A stretch of DNA of 64,000 bases from Nomascus leucogenys (GCF_006542625.1 NC_044396.1:44827630-44891629), one strand, 5' to 3'; shown: positions 12,344 through 23,840, counted from the stretch's first letter. Notes: a model not told the origin generated them from the sequence alone. Program-made: numbers and translations.

Positions 12344-12359
12344 GAGGTCAGAAATTTTA

Positions 12360-12949
12360 TTGAGCTGCTATTGTGTCCATTGTAAGGTAGAATGCCTTTT
12401 AATGTTCTCATCCTTTCATTTGAAGTTCCATAGATACCAAGGCCATTCAACCCTATTTGCTCCTTAAAATCATTTCACTAAAGTGACCAAAAGAACAGAA
12501 CTAGGGATACAATAACATCTTTCTACGGAGAATGATTCATATGGAACATATGATAGATTGGTAATTTACAATCATATTTAATAGCAGAGCTCACGGAATT
12601 CTCTGAGGGGGTGGGAGCTGAACGTCCTGCCCACAGGCCTCACTAGTACCCCCTGTCCCCTCTCTTTGTCCTGCTCCCCAGCCTGCATAAAATCTGAAAA
12701 GTCACTGGTCTACTCCTGTCCCAGCTAGAGCTGTTTCCTAGCTCTAGCAGAGGACCTGCAGAGGATTTCCGTGGCACAGCTTTGTGATCCTGACATCATG
12801 TGGGAAAGCTAGGGATATGTGATTTACCAGTCATTTTTGCTGGGCTTGTGCTTTTCATGTTGTACAGAATTAATATAACTCTTTAGGAAATATTTCTACC
12901 ATTTGCCTTCCTTTGTGAGAAGACTGGACTTTATGGCTCTCCCCACATA
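12360..12949. other. intergenic, no gene seen
   Basis: Unidentified sequence between the U2 insert and an LTR remnant. Confidence 0.55.
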
Positions 12950-13530
12950 CTAATTCTGCTGTGTTGCTTTTGTGCTTTGGACTGACTCAAAAATGGCCCC
13001 AAGAGTCCCCACCTGCTTTTCATGCCCTTGTGAAAACTCCTTCTCCGAGTCTGGGAAACCGTGACTTGCTCCCAAACACTAGAATTTGGCAACAGTACTG
13101 GGATATCACTATCACAAATAGATTAAATAAGATTCTGGTTTCTGTGTTGCCGGTGGACTCTCCCTTGCCAGCCTTGAGGAAGGAGCTGCCATGTTGGAGG
13201 CTGCCCTATGGAGAAGCCCATGTAGCAAGGACATGAGGGTGGCTGGTGGCCCAGCCAGAAAGGAGCTGAGGCTCTCAGCCCAACAGCCTGAAAAGAACTG
13301 AAGTTACAGCCACAATGACATGACTTTGGAAGCAGATCCCTGAGTCTTCAGATGAGACCTCAGAACTGGCCAACACCTTGATTGAAGCCCTAATGAGAGA
13401 CCCTGAAGCAGAGGGCCCTCCTAAGCCATGCCTGGATCCGTGACTCACAGGAACTGTGAGGTAATAAATGTGTGCTGGTTGCTAAATTTGTGGTAATTTG
13501 TTATCAGCAATAGGTAGTTAATACGTATGT
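12950..13530 (+). mobile_element. MLT1-like MaLR LTR remnant
   Basis: The 3' part has the MLT1 signature: GCCCTAATGAGAGACCCTGA, GTGAGGTAATAAATG, then GGTAATTTGTTA and AGCAATAGGTAGTTAATAC. The first 200 bp are less certain. Confidence 0.55.
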
Positions 13531-13565
13531 CTACACAACACTTCGATACTGAGGAAGTCAGATTA

Positions 13566-14403
13566 CAATAGTCCCCCCGTATCCAAGGGGGTTTAAGTTA
13601 GGACCTCAGTAGATGCCTGAAACTGAGGATAGGACTGAGCTCTGTATACACTGTGTTTTTTCACCCATGTATACATACATATGATAAAGTTTAATTTATA
13701 AATGAGGTACAGTAAGAGATTAACGACTTCTCTTTGGCATATATTTGGCTTCTCTTTGGCATGTCTGAATTGCCAGCATCACTACTCTTGCGTTTTGGGG
13801 CCATTATTAAGTAAAATAAGGGTTACTTAAACACAAGCACTGTGCTGCCACCACAGTTGATCTGATATCCAAGCCGGCTATTAAGTCACTAATGGGCGGG
13901 GACTGTGGACGGCGTGAGATGCAGGGCAGAGGGAGGATTCATGTTCTGAGAGGGACAGAGCAGTATTTTTTTTTTTTTTTTTTTTTGAGACAGAGTCTTG
14001 CTCTGTCGCCCATGCTGGAGTGCAGTGGCACGATCTTCGCTCCCTGCAACCTCCGCCTCCCCAGTTCAGGCAATTCTCCTGCTTCAGCCTCCCGAGTAGC
14101 TGGATTACAGGTGCCTGCCACCATACTCAGCTAATTTTTGCATTTTTAGTAGAGACAGGGTTTCACCATCTTGGCCAGGCTGGTCTCGAAACTCCTGACC
14201 TCAGGTGATCCACCCACCTCAGCTGCCATTATAGGCATGAGTCACCGCGCCCGGCTGATGCTGTGAGATTTTATCACGCTACTCAAGATGGCATGTGATT
14301 TAAAACTGATGAATTGTTTATTTCTGGAGTTTTCCATTTAATATTTTCAGGCTGCAGGTAACTGTAACCATGGAAAGTGAAAGGGCAAAGAGGAGGACTG
14401 CTG
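13566..14403 (-). mobile_element. Tigger transposon fossil, internally deleted, split by an Alu
   Basis: TA-flanked termini CAATAGTCCCCCCGTATCC and AGGAGGACTGCTG. The minus strand at about 13747-13803 still reads MAPKRKSSDAGNSDMPKRS, the start of a Tigger transposase. The frame breaks just after this and the rest of the gene is deleted. Confidence 0.85.
13967..14256 (-). mobile_element. Alu inside the Tigger fossil
   Basis: 20-T head, antisense dimer ending CGCGCCCGGC; part of the 5' end (around 14222) is deleted. Confidence 0.93.
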
Positions 14404-14477
14404 TATAACAGACTCTCAAAGGGACCTGGGCAATGCATGATTCGACAGTGCTTCTGTTTTGCCTATGCTCTTGCAGT

Positions 14478-14696
14478 GAACACCTCCCAGGTTCAAATGA
14501 TTCTCCTGCCTCAGCCTCCGGAGTAGCTGGGATTACAGGCACCTGCCACCACGCCCAGCTAATTTTTATATTTTTAATAGAGCTGAAGTTTCATCATGTT
14601 GGCCAGGCTGGTCTCAAACTCCTGACCTCAGGTGATCCACCTGCCTTGGTCTCCCAAAGCACTGGGATTACAGGCGTGAGCCACCACGCCCCACCG
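14478..14696 (-). mobile_element. Alu, 3' part missing
   Basis: Begins mid-element at AACACCTCCCAGGTTC with no T head and ends CCACCACGCCCCACC. Confidence 0.9.
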
Positions 14697-15517
14697 TGTC
14701 TTGTCTTTGATTGTATTCCCAGTGCCTGGAACCCTGCCTGGACACTGTAGCCAGCCTATACATGTCTGTGAAAATAATAGTCTTATTAAAAGAACTAGAA
14801 AAAAAGGCAATCACTAAACTTTAAGTGGGTTTTGGGTGACCAAGAAGTTAACAGTGAAGAAGCTCAGATTATGATTAAGAATTTGGCTTTAAAAGAGCTG
14901 TACTAGAGGTATTGAAATGACTCTGAGGTCACCCCCCAGCCTACCATGAAGTCGCCGGAGATGGACAAACTGGAGGACAACTCTGCACCTGATGTTTAAG
15001 AGAAAGTGCACCCTCCATGCTGCTGGCAGGTAAACAATGTTCCAGAAAGGCAGGAAGAAGGAACTCCAAGGGTGAGTTCTCACACCATCAGCCTGCAGTG
15101 CTGTGTTCCTGTTTCTTCATGCCAACTTGTGACAGGTGAAGCCTAGCTCACACAGTCAAGGCCAAGCTGCAAGGGAGTCTGGGGAAGTGAGCACCTCACA
15201 TTTTCAGCTGTGTAACTGAATTGAATAACAAATGTCTACAGAGGAGGAGGTATTAGAGCAAAGGTGGAATAACGAGGAGGAACTGACCGTGCAGTAATCT
15301 GGGGGAGGGGCTTCCTGAACAGGAAAGAGCAGATGCAAATTCCCTGGGAGGAGGTGAGCTTGCTGTGTTTGCGGAACAGAGGCCAATGCAGTTCAGCACA
15401 GTGAGTGAGAGGAGGGGAAGGAGATGAGAAAGAAAGAAGTCAGGGGCCAGGTAATGTAGTACCTTGTGAAGTAGGATTAGGAGCTTGCATTTTATTCTAA
15501 GCACAGTGGGAAGATGC
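14697..15517. other. intergenic, no gene seen
   Basis: Starts with a weak L2-like phrase (CCCAGTGCCTGGAACCCTG); the rest is unidentified. Confidence 0.5.
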
Positions 15518-16200
15518 CTGTACTAGTTTCCTAGGACTACTGTAAACATTTACCACAAAGGTGGTTACGTGAAACAACAGAAATTTATTCCCTCAGAGTT
15601 GTGGGAATAAATAAATAAATAAATTTCTGTGGCCAGAAATACAAAATAGAAGTGTTGGCAGGGTTGAGCCTTCTGAACCCTTCTGAGGGATAATCTGTTT
15701 GTGCTGCTCTCCTAGCATCTGCTGGCTGCTGGCAACACCTGGCATTCCTTGGCTTGTAGACACATCACTGCAATCTCTGCTTTCATCATCACAGGGCCTT
15801 TTCCGTGTGTGTCTGTGTCAAATCTCTCTCTCCTTTCTAAGGACATTAGTCACTGGATTTGGGGCCCAACCTACATCTAAGACTGAACTCATTCTGAGAT
15901 CCTTAACTTAATTAGATTTGCAAAGATCATATTTCCAGGCCAGGCATGATGGTACGCCTGTAGTCCTAGCTCCTCGGGAGGCTGAGGCAGGAGGGTCCCT
16001 TGAGTCCAGGAGTTTAAGGCTGCGGTGAGCTATGATTGCACCACTGCACTCCAGCCTGGGTGACAGAGGGAGAGCCTGTCTCTAAACAACATAACACAGT
16101 ACAACACAACACAACACAACACCACACTGTGCAAAGACCATATTTCCAAATATTCATGGGTTTTGGATGTGAGGACTAGGACATGTCATTTGGGTGACAC
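15518..16200 (+). mobile_element. ancient interspersed repeat (TGTACTAGTTTCCTAGG type), family not named
   Basis: Follows a very common primate repeat order: ACAACAGAAATTTATT, GGCATTCCTTGGCTTGTAG, CTGTGTCAAATCTC, GATCCTTAACTTAATTAGAT. It is interrupted at 15938. It has a TG start like an LTR, but I cannot fix the family. Confidence 0.55.
15938..16130 (+). mobile_element. Alu monomer-sized insert with target-site duplication
   Basis: About 140 bp of single-arm Alu plus an (ACAAC)n-like tail (16087-16125), bounded by GCAAAGATCATATTTCCA (15920-15937) and GCAAAGACCATATTTCCA (16131-16148). Confidence 0.85.
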
Positions 16201-16255
16201 TAAGGATTTTTGGCAGGGTGGGTGGGGGATGTGATTACATTTTGTTTATTTTAAT

Positions 16256-16572
16256 TTTTATTTATTTATTTGTTTTGAAATGAAGTCTCACTGTCTCTCC
16301 CAGGCTGGAGTGCAATGGCACGATCTCTGCTCACTACAACCTCCACCTCCTGGGTTCAAGCAATTTTCCTGCCTCAGTCTCCTAAGTAGCTGGGACTACA
16401 GATGTGTGCCACCATGCCTGGCTACTTTTTTTCTTTTGTATTTTTTTTTTTAGTAGAGATGAGGTTTCACCATGTTGGCCAGGCTGGTCTTAAACTCCTG
16501 GCCTCCAGTGATCTGCCTGGCCTTGGCCTCCCAAAGTGATGAATTATAGGCGTGAGCCACCACACCTTGCCT
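16256..16572 (-). mobile_element. Alu, full-length antisense
   Basis: (TTTA)n-like head, extended T/C linker near 16430, ends CCTTGCCTGGC. Confidence 0.93.
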
Positions 16573-16897
16573 GGCTTACATTTTGAAGAGATGGACTATA
16601 GGAGGATAAGATTGAAAACAATAAGGTAGTAGCCTTTTGCAGGGATGTAGGTGAGGGATGATCTTGGTGAGCGGCACAAAAGCGGAAACCTTGAAGGCAG
16701 AGACAACTGGAGATTGGAAACATTGTTTGGAAGCAGGTTCTATATGCTTTGCTAATGGGTTGGATGTACATAGTGAGGAAACAGGAGGAATCAACAGTGA
16801 CTTTTGGGTTTTGAGCCTGATGAACCAAGCCATTTACCGAGATGGGGAGGCCTGAAGCAGGGACAGGTTGGGGGTGGCAAATGGAGGGTTCTGTCTC

Positions 16898-17103
16898 TTT
16901 TTTTTTTTTTTTTTTTTTTGAGATGGAGTCTCGCTCCGTCGCCAGGCTGGAGTGCAGTGACGCGATCTCAGCTTACTGCAACCTCCGCCTCCCGGGTTCA
17001 AGTGATTCTGCTGCCTCAGCCTCCCGAGTAGCTGGGACTACAGGCGTGCGCCACCCCACCCAGCTAATTTTTGTATTTTTAGTAGAGACGAGGTTTCACC
17101 ATG
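16898..17103 (-). mobile_element. Alu, 5'-truncated
   Basis: 22-T head, left portion well preserved, stops at GAGGTTTCACCATG. Confidence 0.93.
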
Positions 17104-18202
17104 TCTCTATGGTTACTGGAAACTGAGGCAAAAGGAAAAGTGAGTAATACTGATGCCGTCTTCATTTAAAATTGTGTTTCTGCTCGTCATAGCTTGTTTT
17201 GCTTTGATTTTGACTTTTAAGAGAATGCATTCCAATATTATTTACCTCTATTACTGGGTTTCTTGCCACTCCCTGAACTACTTAGCCCAAAGCCTCATCC
17301 TGGTCCTGGCTCTGATGGGCACATGCAAGAGAAGCTGCCTTAGTGCAGCACAGGGGACCCTGGGGAGAAGTTGGAGGACGTGCCGAAGTCCAGGCTCGGC
17401 CCGTTATTAGGCATGCGCCTCACAAGAGTCATCGTCTCCATGGGTCCTCGTTTCCTCCTTTGCGAGAGGAGGGTGTTCAATCAGATGATCTCCCAATTTT
17501 GAATGGCAAGGCATGGAACTGAACAGATCCAAGGGTAGCTCCCCACCACCAACATACTGCTAGACATGTGAGATGCCTTCTGCCTTCTCTATCCCTCCTT
17601 CCTGCTCCCCAGCACTAGAGTTAGGCTTAGGATCCACAGGGGGAGAGTTTTGAAATAGCAGAGGAAGCTCCCTTCTCCCTATTTCAAGTCCTTCCACCTA
17701 GGGTGACCATTCATCCAAAATGGCCAGGGTAGCCTCAGCACATGACCAAGGTATCATTATTATTATTAGTGCCAACTTTCACTCAAGTGTGTCCCAGTTT
17801 CTATTTTAAATTAAATAGTCTATTTACTCAAGCCACAAGTGTAACCACTGACAGTGGAGGAGAAAACATTGAACTGGATATCATTTCAGGGTTTTAAACT
17901 GAACTGGACTGGGTTGTAATAATCTAAAGTTACCAGAAAGTATAATAATAGATTTCTTCCTAGATTTTTATTAAGGGATGGGAAAAGATGCTTTGATACA
18001 ACATAATTCAAACCAGTAATTGGGAAAAAAAAAAGACTTTTATGGTGTTCCATGAAAAAAGAAGCTGGTTCAGCTTGCAACTCAGTTCACAAGTGCTTTT
18101 CCTCCAAACAACCATAAAACAGCTTGCAGCAAGCACTGTATGTGTTCTCCCATTTGATCACATAGATTATTAAAAGGACAAGAATCAAGATTTAGCAAAA
18201 TC
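17104..18202. other. intergenic, no gene seen
   Basis: Mixed-composition unique sequence; a short (ATT)n at 17756-17767. Confidence 0.55.
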
Positions 18203-18509
18203 TGGCCTGGCGTGGTGGCTCATGCCTGTAATCCCAGCACTTTGGGAGGCCAAGGTGGGTGGATCACCTGAGGTCAGGAGTTTGAGACCAGCCTGGCCAA
18301 CATGGTGAAACCCTGTCTCTACTAAAAATACAAAAAATTATCTGAGCGTGGTGGCAGGCAACTGTACTCCCAGCTACTTGGAAGGCTGAGGCAGGAGAAT
18401 CTCTTGAACCTGGGAGGTGGAGGTTGCAGTGAGCCGAGATCATGCCATTGCACTCCAGCCTGGGCAACAAGAGAGAAACTGTCTCAAAAAAAAAAAAAAA
18501 AAAAAAAAG
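18203..18509 (+). mobile_element. Alu, full-length
   Basis: GGCCTGGCGTGGTGGC to a 24-nt A-tail. Confidence 0.95.
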
Positions 18510-18599
18510 AGAGATTTAGCAAACTTCATCAATTTTACTGCTTTCCACTAATTTTAACAACCACCCAACCACCCAAAGTTGTGTTTCTATTACTAAGAG

Positions 18600-19450
18600 T
18601 GAATTAGCATCATTTCATTTATTTAAGAGTCATTCGTATTTCCTTTTCTGTGAATTGTCTGTTCATATCTTGTACCAGTTTTTTTCTATTAGGTTATTGA
18701 TATTTCAACTCATTGATTTGATAAGCGCTCTCTGTTAAGAAGTTAGCTCTTTTTTTTTTTTTTCTTTTTTTTGAGATGGAGTCTCACTCTGTCACCCAGG
18801 CTGGAGTGCAGTGGCATGATCTCGGCTCACTGCAACCTCCACCTCCCGGGTTCAAGCAATTCTCCTGCCTCAGCCTCCTGAGTAGCTGGGACTACAGGTG
18901 TGTGCCACCACATTCAGCTAATTTTTTGTATTTTTAGTAGAGATGGGGTTTCACCATGTTAGCCAGGATGGTCTCGATCTCCTGACCTCCTCATCCTCCT
19001 GCCTCGGCCTCCCAAAGTGCTGGAATTACAGGCATGAGCCACCGCACCTGGCCGAAAATTAGCTCTTAATCTGTGATCTGAGTTGCAGAAATTTTATTTC
19101 AGTTTGTCAGTCTGTCTTCAATTTGTCAGTTCCTCATCATGGTTGTTACTATCAAGAAATTTTATTTTTGTTGTTGTCAAATTAAATAATATTTTCTTTT
19201 CTTGCTTTGGGTTTTGGGTCTTCTTTGTCTCTCACAACTTATTTTTTAAAAAATCGCCATGGTTTTGTTATGGTACATCTGAGGTTTCATTGTCTACGTT
19301 GATTTCATTGATCTTTCTGACACGTATTCTGGTGTAAGATATTAGGAGATTCAAATTATTTTTTCTAAATGTTTACCTAATTGTTCCACTCTATTTTTAA
19401 TAAATCTTAGAATTTATTGTTCTCTCTTATGTATGAAAATAACTTGGTCA
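18600..19450 (-). mobile_element. old L1 ORF2 fragment, split by an Alu
   Basis: Antisense phrase TGAATTGTCTGTTCATATC and the following T-rich text resemble L1 ORF2. Highly diverged. Confidence 0.5.
18752..19053 (-). mobile_element. Alu with short target-site duplication
   Basis: TTAGCTCTT at 18743-18751 and 19059-19067. Confidence 0.94.
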
Positions 19451-20159
19451 ACAGTTGATGGCTAAACTCTGAGTGGTGCATAGGAGTGTGCTGTGTGTTA
19501 TATGCTTTTCTGTTTAAAACATGGTTATCTTTATCTTACCAGTGTTGACTTAAAATAGTGATTGAAATTGAGCCCATTGATGTGCATTTATTTTCGTTTT
19601 TGTTTTTAACGGCTTTATTGTGGTATAATCACATACTGCACATGTTTACTAGATTATTTTATTTTAAAATTTCACAAATAGACAGTTCCTGGTTCTGTCC
19701 ACTGAAGAGGCCTAGGGGTAATGATAACCCAATAGGAATGAGCACAACTGGTGTCTGGATTGGAGTCTCTAAATAGCATTTCCCACTAAAAACATCAGGG
19801 CTCACTGGAGGAATGCTTGATTCTAAATCTGGGTAGGAATTTATAAGATGAGTTAGGGACATATTGTTGCGTCAAAAAGCAAGGAAGATTTATGGATTAT
19901 GTCCAAAGAACAGGGGCCAATATAAAGAAACTCCCATTAATCAATTGTGAAACCATTTAAGCATCAAAAAGGATTAAGACTAGAACTGAGAGATATTGAA
20001 TATATAAAAAACAAATTTATGATAGAGAGAGAGACAGAATGAGATAAAAAAGAGAATAACTCTAATAGCTCATTGGATGCCATGGTAAATAACTAGGACA
20101 CCAATTCCTTACTCTGAAATTTGATAATTAAAAGGAAAAAATTAGCATTTACCCTAACT
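19451..20159. other. intergenic, no gene seen
   Basis: AT-rich, no assignable element. Confidence 0.5.
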
Positions 20160-20480
20160 TTCTTTCTTTCTTTTTCTTTTTCTTTTTTTTTTTTTTTTGA
20201 GACAGAGTTTCACTCTTGTTGCCCAGGCTGGAGTGCAATGGCACAGTCTCAGCTCACCACAACCTCCACCTCTCGAGTTCAAGCAATTCTCCTGCCTCAG
20301 CCTCCTGAGTAGCTGGAATTACAGGCATGCACCACCATGCCTGGCTAATTTTTTGTATTTTTTGCAGATATGGGATTTCTCCATGTTGGTCAGGCTGATC
20401 TCGAGCTCCCGACCTCAGGTGATCCACCTGCCTTGGCCTCCTGAAGTGCTGGGATTACAGGCATGAGCCACCGCACCCGG
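20160..20480 (-). mobile_element. Alu with T/C-rich head
   Basis: (TTTC)n and T-run tail; CTAACTTTCTT recurs on both sides. Confidence 0.94.
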
Positions 20481-20542
20481 CTACTCTAACTTTCTTATAC
20501 ATACTGCATTTCCACCAAATAGCTCTATTTTATGTGGAAGAG

Positions 20543-20563
20543 TTTTTTTTTTTTTTTTTTTTT
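20543..20563 (+). repeat. isolated 21-nt poly-T
   Basis: A T-run not attached to a recognisable Alu or L1. It could be the tail of a minus-strand retrocopy lying to its right, or a simple repeat. Confidence 0.8.
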
Positions 20564-20650
20564 AACAGATTTCCAAATACTACATAGGGTAGGAATGATA
20601 AAATTAGGATTGCCTCATTTTGTAAGTCCTAAATAGTTGAGTCAGGTGAT

Positions 20651-20770
20651 ATGTAATGGATGGAACCATTACATGAGAGAAAGCTGGAGGATGCCAGATT
20701 TATGGAATGGCATCCTCCAGCTTTCTGGACGTAAATCTGTACGGATGTCAAATTTCCGTACGAATTTACG
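20651..20770. repeat. cluster of three consecutive inverted repeats
   Basis: Hairpin 1: ATGTAATGG (20651-20659) with CCATTACAT (20666-20674). Hairpin 2: AGAAAGCTGGAGGATGCCA (20678-20696) with its exact complement (20708-20726), loop 11. Hairpin 3: 16-nt arms 20730-20745 and 20755-20770 with two mismatches. The DNA around them is not a repeat I recognise. Confidence 0.95.
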
Positions 20771-20968
20771 GAACCCCTTGATCCATCTCATTATCTCTGA
20801 AGGTGGAAAAACGAATGTATTCTTCCTGACGTTAGGCACACAGCACCACATATGAAGGATTCTTCCCCTAAATGTTGAACCTGAACTTAGTCAAGGCTCT
20901 AAAACCAAATTCTCCTCACAGGGAATAGGGGGGATAATAGAAAGATTTAAATGTCACCACAAAGAAGC

Positions 20969-21683
20969 TGATATGGTTTGGATGTTTTGTCTCCTCCAAA
21001 TCTCATGTTGAAATGTGACCCCCAATGTTGGAGGTGGGCGTAGTGGGAGGTATTTGGGTCATGGGGGTGGATCCTTTACAAATAGCTTGGTGCCATCCTC
21101 ATGGTAGTGAGTGAGTTCTTTCAGTTCACGTGAGATCTGGTTATTTAAAAGAGGCTGGCAGCTGGGCACGGTGACTCATGCCTGTGATCCCAGCACTTTG
21201 GGAGGCCAAGGTGGGCAGATCACCTGAGGTCAGGAGTTCAAGACCAGCCTGGCCAACATATTGAAACCCCCTTCTCTACTAAAAATACAAAACTTAGCTG
21301 GGCATGGTGGTGGGCACCTGTAGTCCCAGCTACTTGGGAGGCTGAAGCAGGAGAATAGCTTGAACCCAGGGAGGGGAGATTGCAGTGAGCCGAGATCAGG
21401 CCACTGCACTCCAGCCTGGACTACAGAGCGAGATTCTATCTCAAAAAAAAAAAAAAAGAGGTTGATACCCCCTTCCTGGCTCTTGCTTCCTCTCTCACCA
21501 TGGGATGCCAGCTTCCCTTTGCCTTCAGTCATGAGTGGAAGCTTCCTAAGCCCTCCCTGGAAGCAGATGCTGGAGTTATACTTCCTGTACAGCCTGCAGA
21601 CATGTGAGCCAAATAAACCTCTTTTCTTTATGAATTACCTATTCTCAGGTGTTCCTTTACAGCAATGCAAAGGGACTAACCCA
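20969..21683 (+). mobile_element. MSTA-type MaLR LTR, split by an Alu
   Basis: Starts TGATATGGTTTGGATGTTTTG, has AATCTCATGTTGAAATGTGA, GCCAAATAAACCTCTTTTC (LTR polyadenylation signal) and ends near GGGACTAACCC. About 420 bp without the Alu. Confidence 0.9.
21160..21456 (+). mobile_element. Alu inside the MSTA LTR
   Basis: AAGAGGCTG before and AAGAGGTTG after mark the duplicated target. Confidence 0.94.
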
Positions 21684-21737
21684 GAAGCCAATAGGCAAAC
21701 CCAGTATGTGGGACATTTAATAGAAAATAAACCTGGT

Positions 21738-22020
21738 TTGGTCAGGTGTGGTAGCTCACACTTGTAATCCCAGCACTTTGGGAGGCCGAGGTGGGTGGAT
21801 CACTTGAGGTCAGGAATTCGAGACCAGCCTGACCAACATGGCAAAACCCTGTCTCTACTAAAAATGCATTGGCTGGGAGTGGTGGCTCGTGCCTGTAGTC
21901 CCAGCTACTTGGAAGGCTGAGGCAGGAGAATCGCTTGAACCCGAGAGGCAGAGGTTGCAGTGAGCCGAGATCATGCCACTGTACTCCAGCCTGGGTGACA
22001 GAGCAAGATTCCATCACCAA

Positions 22021-22053
<33 letters not shown>

Positions 22054-22058
22054 AAGAA
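21738..22058 (+). mobile_element. Alu with deletion after the middle linker
   Basis: The left arm runs into GCATTGGCTGGGAGTGGTGG; A-tail at 22020-22058 interrupted by G. Confidence 0.92.
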
Positions 22059-22743
22059 AATGAACCTAGTTTCTGCAAACTAGCAAACAAACAATTGGGT
22101 GGGGGGAGGAATCTAGATTAAAAGAACACCTAAAAGAAATGTGTGCATCTTATTTAGATTTTGATATAAACAAAACAACCATAAAACGTATTTTGAGGCA
22201 ATTAGGGAAATTTGATTATTGATAAATCATTTGATATTAGTGAGAAATTGTTAATTAAGAGTGATAATGACATTATGGTTATGTAAGAAAGTGTCCATAT
22301 TTTAGAGATGCTAACAGAAGGATGGAGAAATAAAATGATGTGACTTTTGTGTTTGCTTAAGTTACTTTAGTAAAGAAAGAAATAATAAAAAAGAACTAAA
22401 TGAAGCATATTTGTTGAAGATCATTTGACCGTACACACAAGAGTTTATTTCTGGGCTCTATTTTATTCCATTGGTCTATTTGTCTGTTTTCATGCCAGCA
22501 CTACACTGTTTTGATTACTATGGCTTTGTAATATGTTTTGAAATCAGGAAGCGTGAGTCATTTAACTTTGTTCTTTCTTTTCAAAATTGTTTTGGCTCTT
22601 AAAGATCTTTTACTATTCCATACGAATTTTAGGGTAATTTTTTTATTTCTGCAAAGAAAGACATTTAGATTCTGAAATAGGATTCCACTGAATCTGTAGG
22701 TTGCTTTGGGTAGTATGGACATTTTTATAGTATTAAGTCTTCC

Positions 22744-23026
22744 AGCTGGGCACAGTGGCTCATCTCTGTAATCTCAACACTTTGGGAAGCTGAGGCGGGC
22801 AGATCACCTGAGATCAGGAGTTCGAGACCAGCCTGGCCAACATGGTGAAACTCTGTCTTTACTAAAAATACAAACATTAACCATGCGTGAGCGTGGGCAC
22901 CTATAATCCCAGCTACTTGGGAGGCTGAGGCAGGAGAATTGCCTGAACCTGGGGGGTAGAGGTTGCAGTGAGCCAAGATAGCACCATTGCATTACAGCCT
23001 GGGTGACAAGAGCGAGACTCCATCTT
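22744..23026 (+). mobile_element. Alu in L1
   Basis: Head AGCTGGGCACAGTGGCTCAT; the tail is nearly gone (CATCTTCCAATTC). Confidence 0.92.
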
Positions 23027-23048
23027 CCAATTCATAAACACAGGATGA

Positions 23049-23343
23049 GGCCAGGTACGGTGGCTCACACCTATAATCCCAGCACTTTGGGAGGCTGAGG
23101 CGGGTGGATCACGAGGTCAGGAGATCGAGACCATCCTGGTTAACATGGTGAAACCCCGTCTCTACTAAAAATTACAAAACCTGGGCGTGGTGGCGGACGC
23201 CTGTAGTCCCAGCTATTCTGGAGGCTGAGGTAGGAGAATGGCGTGAACCTGGGAGGTGGAGCTTGCAGTGAGCCAAGATGGCGCCACTGCACTCCAGCCT
23301 GGGCAACAGAGCGAGACTCCATCTAAAAAAAAAAAAAAAAAAA
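23049..23343 (+). mobile_element. AluY-like in L1, with target-site duplication
   Basis: AluY hallmarks ATCACGAGGTCAGG and GGAGCTTGCAGTGAGCC; TAAACACAGGATG before and TAAACACAAGATG after. Confidence 0.94.
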
Positions 23344-23815
23344 TTTAAACACAAGATGTCCTTCCATTTATTTGTGTCTTCTTTCAGCAATGTTTTATGG
23401 CAATGTAAAAGCCTTTCACCTCCTTGATTAGGTTTATTCCTAAGTATTTTGTTCTTTTGATGCTATTGTAAATGGAATTATTTTCTTAATTTCTTTTCAG
23501 ATTGGTGTTTATATTATAAAGAATTTCTAGAAATTGGAAAACAAGAAAAGTTTTTTTAAAATAAATAAATCCACAGCCCTCCAGACAACTAGCCCCAGAC
23601 AAATAAAACTTTAATTTCAGTCTTTTCTCTGTATGTTTTAAGAAAAATTTCTTGATTTTAAAACACTTATAATCAATGTGTAATTTTGTACTCTGCCCCA
23701 TTCATTGAACACTATAGTACAGCCATTTCTGTTATCACAGTCGTCATATCCTTTTGAATCAACTGTTTTATTGCAATTTATTTAGCTAGTTTAAAACATT
23801 TATCTTTCTTTGAAT

Positions 23816-23840
23816 TTCTTACCAGAAATTCTGGTAAGAA
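23816..23840. repeat. 25-bp near-perfect palindrome
   Basis: TTCTTACCAGAA, one A, then its exact reverse complement TTCTGGTAAGAA. Confidence 0.97.

Larger units (their letters stand above)
22430..23510 (-). mobile_element. L1 ORF2 fragment split by two Alus
   Basis: Antisense L1 phrases: TTCCATTGGTCTATTTGTCTG, TATGGCTTTGTAATATG, then after the Alus GATTAGGTTTATTCCTAAGT. Confidence 0.85.

Noticed and set aside
14889..15083. Possible small coding gene near 14.9-15.1 kb
   Set aside because: Frames on both strands are short and anonymous; no splice structure could be supported.
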